64,000 nucleotides of DNA, from the NCBI GenBank assembly GCA_019022495.1, contig JAFEKR010000016.1, forward strand, positions 806,001 through 870,000, in the 5' to 3' direction. A model generated the notes under the pieces. It made no database searches, was not told the DNA's origin, and saw only the letters and a list, made by a program, of their open reading frames with translations. Every line of letters begins with the position of its first letter. Positions within the stretch are counted from its first letter, which is position 1. This document shows positions 59,246 to 64,000 of the stretch, piece by piece. Position numbers and translations under genes: made by a program. Origin of the DNA: Epichloe hybrida. Lineage: Eukaryota > Ascomycota > Sordariomycetes > Hypocreales > Clavicipitaceae.

Positions 59246-61988
59246 ATGGTTCACGGCAGAGTGTTGGTCATTGCGGGGTCTGACAGCTCTGGCGGCGCGT
59301 GAGTCACTTTCCAAGCGGTCTTCTGGATGCGTCTAGACTCTAGAGATATCGCTGTCCCAGGAGTTGGTTCACATTCATCTACCCTTGTTTGCATTGTGGA
59401 AGCAGCAACCTCCCCCAGCCCAGCTTTGCCTGCGATAGGAAAAAGAAGAAAAAACCGCGGCTTCAATACCACGAAGACCAGACAACCAGGCTAACATGCG
59501 TCTTGCCGGATGCGCCACTCAGAGGTTTGGAAGCTGATCAAAAGGTCCTTGCCGCACATGGATGCTATGCTATGACAGCTACCACGGCCCTGACGGCACA
59601 GAATACAACCGAAGTCAAGGCCATACACGTCATCCCCTCGGATTTCGTGGAGAAGCAAATCGAGGCGTGTATCGAGGATGTGGGTGTGGATGTAATCAAG
59701 ACAGGTTCGTGAACAGCAAGGATGGATGGATGGATGGATGGATGGCCTTGTTTCTTTGATGGCTCTGGCTGAGATTGTGTGTGTGTGAACGCGCCTCCTC
59801 TGCAGGCATGCTCGCCGCTGCGACCACAATTGAGATGGTTGCAAAGGAAGTCGTGAAGAATTCCATACCACTGCTTGTCGTCGATCCTGTATGTCGTCTC
59901 CACGCTAAATAATTCTTTTTTTTTATTTTTTATTTTACCGAATGCTCGTACCTAACAGGTATGCCCTACTTCGAGGTCATGGTATCAACGTCGGGCGCTC
60001 AGCTGCTCCCTCACGAAGCTATACGGGAGCTTTCACGGCATCTGCTTCCCCTGGCCACGGTGCTGACCCCCAACATTCCCGAGGCCAAGCTCATTCTCTC
60101 GCAAAATGGGGTTGAGTCATCATCGTACGACGAAATACGGAGTGTCGCTGATGTCGAGAACATGGGCCGACAAATCCAGGCTCTCGGTCCGAAATGGGTG
60201 CTCGTCAAGGGCGGCCATTTGCCCTTTCGGTCAGACATGACGGTTGCCCAAGTGGACGAAGACAAGCAGGTCGTGGTCGATGTCTTGATCGGACCGGACA
60301 ATCAGATCCTGCGTGTCGAGAGCCCGTACCAGGTGAGCAGCAGCACTCATGGCACGGGATGTTCCCTGGCTTGTAAGTGAAACTTTTTTTTTTTCGCAGG
60401 GTCGGGATTGGGACAAGAACACAGCTCGTCTCTCCACCGAGTAAGTACGTTTCATTCATTCCGCTAATGGACCAACTCTCTTCTTCGCTTCAGCGGCAAT
60501 CTCTGCCGGTATCGCCCAAGGTGTCGATGTACCCAGTGCAGTTCGCTCTGCCTGCCGATACATCCAAGCTGGTATCAGAACGGCACCAAGACTCGGCCGC
60601 GGGAACGGACCACTCGACCACTTCCACTCAATTCAAACTCTTCCCTTCTCGCCGTAAGTAATACTGCACAAGGCGCATATTTCATGGCACCGGAGTCCCC
60701 ATCTCTGATGGATTTACTACCACTAGAGGTTATTTCATCGAGTATCTTCTCGAGAGGCCAGACGTCAAACATGTATGGAAGGAATACGTCCATCACCCGT
60801 TCGTCATGGCTCTCGGTGACGGAAGTTTGCCACGAGAGTCTTTCAAAGGCTACATCATCCAGGATCACCTCCATCTGGTGAGTCCCAAAGCAGTCTCGGG
60901 GATTCCAAAAAAAAAAAAAAAAAAAAGAAAACCACTTGCAGGAAACTAGCGGGCTTGGAAATGAACATGAAAAATAAAAATCCAGTTCCAATCGCTAATC
61001 ACGCCTTGATAACCCCCGACCCGGTCCTTGCAGATACACTTTTCCCGAGCCAATTCCCTCGCAGCAGATGAATCAAAGGATGTCGAGGACATCACCAGGG
61101 TAAAGATGCAACATGCCAACACACAACACGCAACATACTACGAGGAGAACAAAAAAAAAAAAAAAAAAGCCCACTGTACTGACTGACCTTTTGTCTGTCG
61201 AGTGAGCAGCCCAACGAGATGGTACAGTACATCATGCATGAACTGCAACTTCACACAAACCGCTCCCGCAAGTCCCTTGGCATTTCCGAAGCCGAGATCC
61301 AAGCCACGCAAGACAAGAACCAAGGTACATATGTACGTTTTTTTTTTTTTTTCGGCCCCCATCATTCCGTCCCGTCCCCAACCTCGTTTCACAAAATCTT
61401 GGTGCGTCCGGGCTCTAACGCCTCCCCCCTTTTCTTTTTTCCTTACAAAAAAAACCCACAGCGTTCGCCGCATACGCACCAGATGTTGTTGGCCTCGGCC
61501 AAGATTGGCTGGCGCTGCAAATGGCCCTCGCCCCCTGCCTTCTCGGCCACGGTGCCGTCGCCAAGATGCTTCACACCCGCGAGTCGACTCGTCGCGACGA
61601 CGGCAACATCTACTGGCCGTGGATACAAAGTTACGTCGCCGACGATTATGTCCGCGCCGTCGCGCTAGGCTCAGGTAAAGTGTGAATTGATGGCTCTGCA
61701 AAGCCCCCCCCCCCTCGGAGAATGGGTGTGTCATGGTTTTTGTTCACGCGCGCACCGAAGCTGATTGCGGCTCAAAAAAAAACTCAGAACTACTAGAAAA
61801 GCACATGCGACTCCAATCACCAACTCGGATAGAAGAATTGATCAAGGTATTCGTGCATGCGACAAAGGTTAGTCATCGTCTCAACGCATCGTGTCCACGT
61901 TTCCTATTTTGAATCAAGTAGCTTACACACACACACACACACACACACACAGATGGAGATTGGATTCTGGAAAATGTTTCCCGTGTAG
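59246..61988 (+). CDS. Bifunctional HMP/HMP-P kinase and TenA/thiaminase-like protein (Thi20 family)
   Basis: Eleven exons: 59246-59298, 59523-59704, 59806-59888, 59976-60372, 60494-60653, 60727-60877, 61034-61099, 61210-61324, 61462-61674, 61788-61867 and 61953-61988. They give 511 aa with all phases closing. The kinase half starts RVLVIAGSDSSGGAGLEADQK and includes AMTATTALTAQNT, DVIKTGML, VLTPNIPEAKLIL and the ribokinase-family STHGTGCSLA. The C-terminal TenA half has YLLERPDVKHVWKEYVHHPFV, YIIQDHLHLIHFSRA and the closing MEIGFWKMF. Yeast Thi20 phosphorylates hydroxymethylpyrimidine twice and salvages thiamine breakdown products. Unlike yeast genes it is intron-rich; the last acceptor lies at the end of an (AC)13 microsatellite. 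Confidence 0.93.
59720..59743 (+). repeat. (GGAT)6 microsatellite in intron 2 of the thiamine gene
   Basis: Six perfect tetranucleotide units, 15 bp after the intron donor. Confidence 0.95.
61925..61950 (+). repeat. (AC)13 microsatellite forming the 3' end of the last intron
   Basis: Thirteen AC units run directly into the AG acceptor at 61951-61952, in place of a polypyrimidine tract. Confidence 0.93.
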
Positions 61989-62298
61989 ATTGGCAGAGGA
62001 ACAGAGGGAACGCGGCGGGCCTCAGCACACCCGATCACAAAAGGTACGCCGTGTGTGGTCGAGGGACGGAGAGTAGAAAAACGCATATGCCATAGCTAGC
62101 AAGATATGCATGCGAAGACGAAAGATGAACATGAACCTGGGAATTATAATGCGGTTACGTCACATGAGATGAAGATGCAATGTCGGTAGCACTGTGAGGG
62201 GGGGGGGTTTCTTTTTCTCAATTCATCTTGAATACTCTTTGATGTCATCTCATAATTTCTTCTTGCTCTACTATCTCTACAACCCAGATAATATGACG
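61989..62298. other. Convergent intergenic region
   Basis: 3' flanks of the thiamine gene and the membrane-protein gene. A G-run is at 62199-62207. Nothing else was seen. Confidence 0.5.
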
Positions 62299-64000
62299 TC
62301 AGCTGGCGATGCCATGATCAATTGCCGACTCTGCCCGACGAGGCTCCTCTCCATCTGGCATCATCAGCCCAAAGTCCTGCTCAGGCGGTAACTTGGGCAC
62401 AGGGGGCGTTTCCTCTGGGGTGGAAGACTGGTCTCGCTGCTTTGCCCGCGTCACTCTGCTTGATTGCTGCTTGACCCACGAGTTGACTGTACGGAACCGG
62501 GGCGGCATATCCTCACTCGCTTCCGTATAGACTGTATCACGTCTCTGACCATGACTGCTGACGCTTTCACGCTGTGCCACAGGAAAAGGCGCTTGCACAG
62601 TGGTTTCGACGGCGGGCATGGTATACGAGTTGATGCCGTTGAAAGCATCCATGATGAACTGGCCGTCTCCGAAGCCCGAGGAAAGCGATGATATGTCGCT
62701 GAGGCGCGGGTTTGGCGGTTGCGCCCATGAGCCAAGGGTATTGTTGTACTGAGCTTCGATGGACGAGACCGATTGCTTCGGCACATGGCGACTTGTTCCG
62801 TCTGGCTGGCTGGCGCCATGGAAGCTGTTTCTGGTAATCTCTGTCTGGACCACTATCGCTGGTTGATTCGGCTGTTGAGCACCCAGTGATGACGCTACAT
62901 AAGCCTTCTCGTTGAAAGGACCGACGTCTGAATGATCCAGGTTGGTCCACCCGCGTTCCTTGCCCTTGATATGATCCTTCAAGATTGGTATTCGGGGCAA
63001 CGTATTTTTTACCAGCATCTTGGGCTTCTCAAATGACATATCTCTCGGAAAAGGGGGTGGCCACTTCCTGGAGTTTTCAATGCCGTGACGACGCTTGTAC
63101 GTTCGCCAGAAGAGCCAGCCCAGGAAACAGAAAATGATTACTCCACCTGATTTCAGCACGTTAGTCCATACCCAGGGGGCTCGAAACGAGGATTTATATA
63201 AACAGCTTGCAAAGACTTACCAATCGAACCGACGGCTATTAGAGCCTTTTCAACCTTGGGGTGCAGCAAATCCTGGTGGTGCTCATGATGATGTTCCTGA
63301 GCAGAATCGTCGTATCCCAGTGTCGGAAGAGCACTGGCTGGACTCGTTGGACTGACTTGAGAGCTTGACTTGCTGGGTATAACGATAGGTTCTGCCGTGA
63401 GTTGAAATTCTACTCCTTTTCTGGCTCCTGAAGAAAGGGCAGGAATGGGCACTGTGACGACGGCTGTGAGTGCAGGTAACAACCTGCCAGATGCTGTCGT
63501 TGATTGACTGCTTTGTGAGGTTGACGCTGACAGCGTATTGAATTTCATGTCTGTTGTCTGACTGCTCTGAGGTAAAGAGTCACCGGGTGGAGATTCGATT
63601 GGGTTCATAACTTCTGTCGGTCGAGGCTACCCGGTTAGTTAGTATATCGTCGCGGTGATGGTTTTTTTTTTTCTTGTTCTTATTATCATGCGGAGGGAGA
63701 GTCTTACTGGCTTCCACGGGGTGGTTGAAGATGTTTGGGGAATGTCCGGTTGTTTTGTACTCGAGATCGTTGCCGCCGTGGGTGACGGCGGAGGTGGTGG
63801 TTCTTGTGGTTTGCTTGTCGGGCGGGACACAGGATAAGTTGGTGAAGCCAGCGAAGTATATGGAGGAAGTTCAGCTTCAGTTTTTTGGTTCGGAGGTGGA
63901 GTTTGGATTGGTTCAGGCCTGGCCTTGGTTTTCTTGGACTCGTGCTCGCTCTCGCTTTCGATCTCTTTATCACGTTCCTTTGCCTTTTTCGGGTCCAAAG
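62299..64000 (-). CDS. Single-pass membrane protein with Ser/Thr/Pro-rich ectodomain, 5'-partial
   Basis: Exons within the window are (64000)-63708, 63626-63221 and 63146-62299, in phase (donors GTAAGA and GTAAGT). The visible part has a Lys/Glu-rich and Pro-rich N-terminal stretch, a Ser/Thr-rich stretch, His-rich EHHHEHHQD, and one hydrophobic helix GGVIIFCFLGWLFW followed by basic TYKRRHG. The second intron falls exactly before this helix. A ~280-residue disordered cytoplasmic tail ends DHGIAS. The frame is still open at the window edge, so the start, and any signal peptide, lie outside. I do not recognise a family. The layout resembles fungal wall-sensor or mid-type membrane proteins, but no WSC or other named domain is visible. 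Confidence 0.75.

Overview
The window is nuclear DNA of a filamentous ascomycete, most likely a Sordariomycete and plausibly of the order Hypocreales (inference). The evidence is short spliceosomal introns (about 50-160 nt, GTAAGT/GTATGT-like donors, CTAAC-like branch points), an NADPH-oxidase regulator NoxR, an Mpv17/PMP22 protein resembling the Woronin sorting complex factor, and a roughly 10 kb AT-rich transposon block showing repeat-induced point mutation (RIP). Eighteen protein genes are supported, most with exon structures whose reading phases close exactly, plus one weaker small gene.

Layout. 0.8-3.7 kb: Skt5/Chs4-type chitin synthase activator (+). 5.1-6.8 kb: vacuolar alkaline phosphatase (-). 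7.9-9.8 kb: alpha/beta hydrolase fused to a capping-enzyme-like cysteine phosphatase (-). 10.9-11.8 kb: NDUFAF3-like complex I assembly factor (-). 12.4-13.1 kb: ribosomal protein eL34 (-). 13.9-14.4 kb: small unknown protein (-). 15.1-15.8 kb: FAR1-like DNA-binding protein (+). 15.8-19.3 kb: gene-poor stretch with a 236-bp inverted-repeat element. 19.3-20.9 kb: RAD9 clamp subunit (+). 21.1-22.2 kb: RCC1-repeat Ats1/Kti13 (-), divergent from prephenate dehydrogenase TYR1 at 22.6-24.5 kb (+). 25.4-26.4 kb: Mpv17/PMP22 (+). 27.1-27.9 kb: ESCRT-II Snf8 (-). 28.6-30.1 kb: Ydj1-type DnaJ (-).

30.6-40.8 kb is a nest of two transposons. The outer one is a DNA element with 34-bp inverted termini and a 3-bp TAA duplication (PIF/Harbinger-like). 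A complete Ty1/copia element (31105-38203) with 799/820-bp LTRs and a perfect 5-bp duplication is inserted in it. The outer element is eroded beyond recognition. The copia element still keeps one gag-pol frame interrupted by RIP-type stops. The nest separates the divergent promoters of the DnaJ gene and the mitochondrial glutamyl-tRNA synthetase gene (41.0-43.2 kb, +).

44.1-46.1 kb: NoxR (-). 46.1-49.1 kb: repeat-bearing intergenic DNA. 49.1-50.0 kb: copper chaperone for SOD1 (-, first exon unresolved). 50.7-51.4 kb: mitochondrial ribosomal protein uL13m (+). 51.8-52.8 kb: peroxisomal urate oxidase (-). 54.4-58.6 kb: TORC2 subunit Rictor/Ste16 (+). 59.2-62.0 kb: bifunctional HMP-phosphate kinase/TenA thiamine enzyme (+). 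62.3 kb to the right edge: single-pass membrane protein (-), partial.

The genes are ordinary housekeeping and signalling loci, not a biosynthetic cluster. The points most worth a second look are the hydrolase/RNA-phosphatase-like fusion, the nested transposons with half-tRNA priming and a repeat-bearing leader, the inverted-repeat element at 17.4 kb, and the recurring pattern that prenylation or peroxisomal targeting signals are completed only by splicing the last intron.
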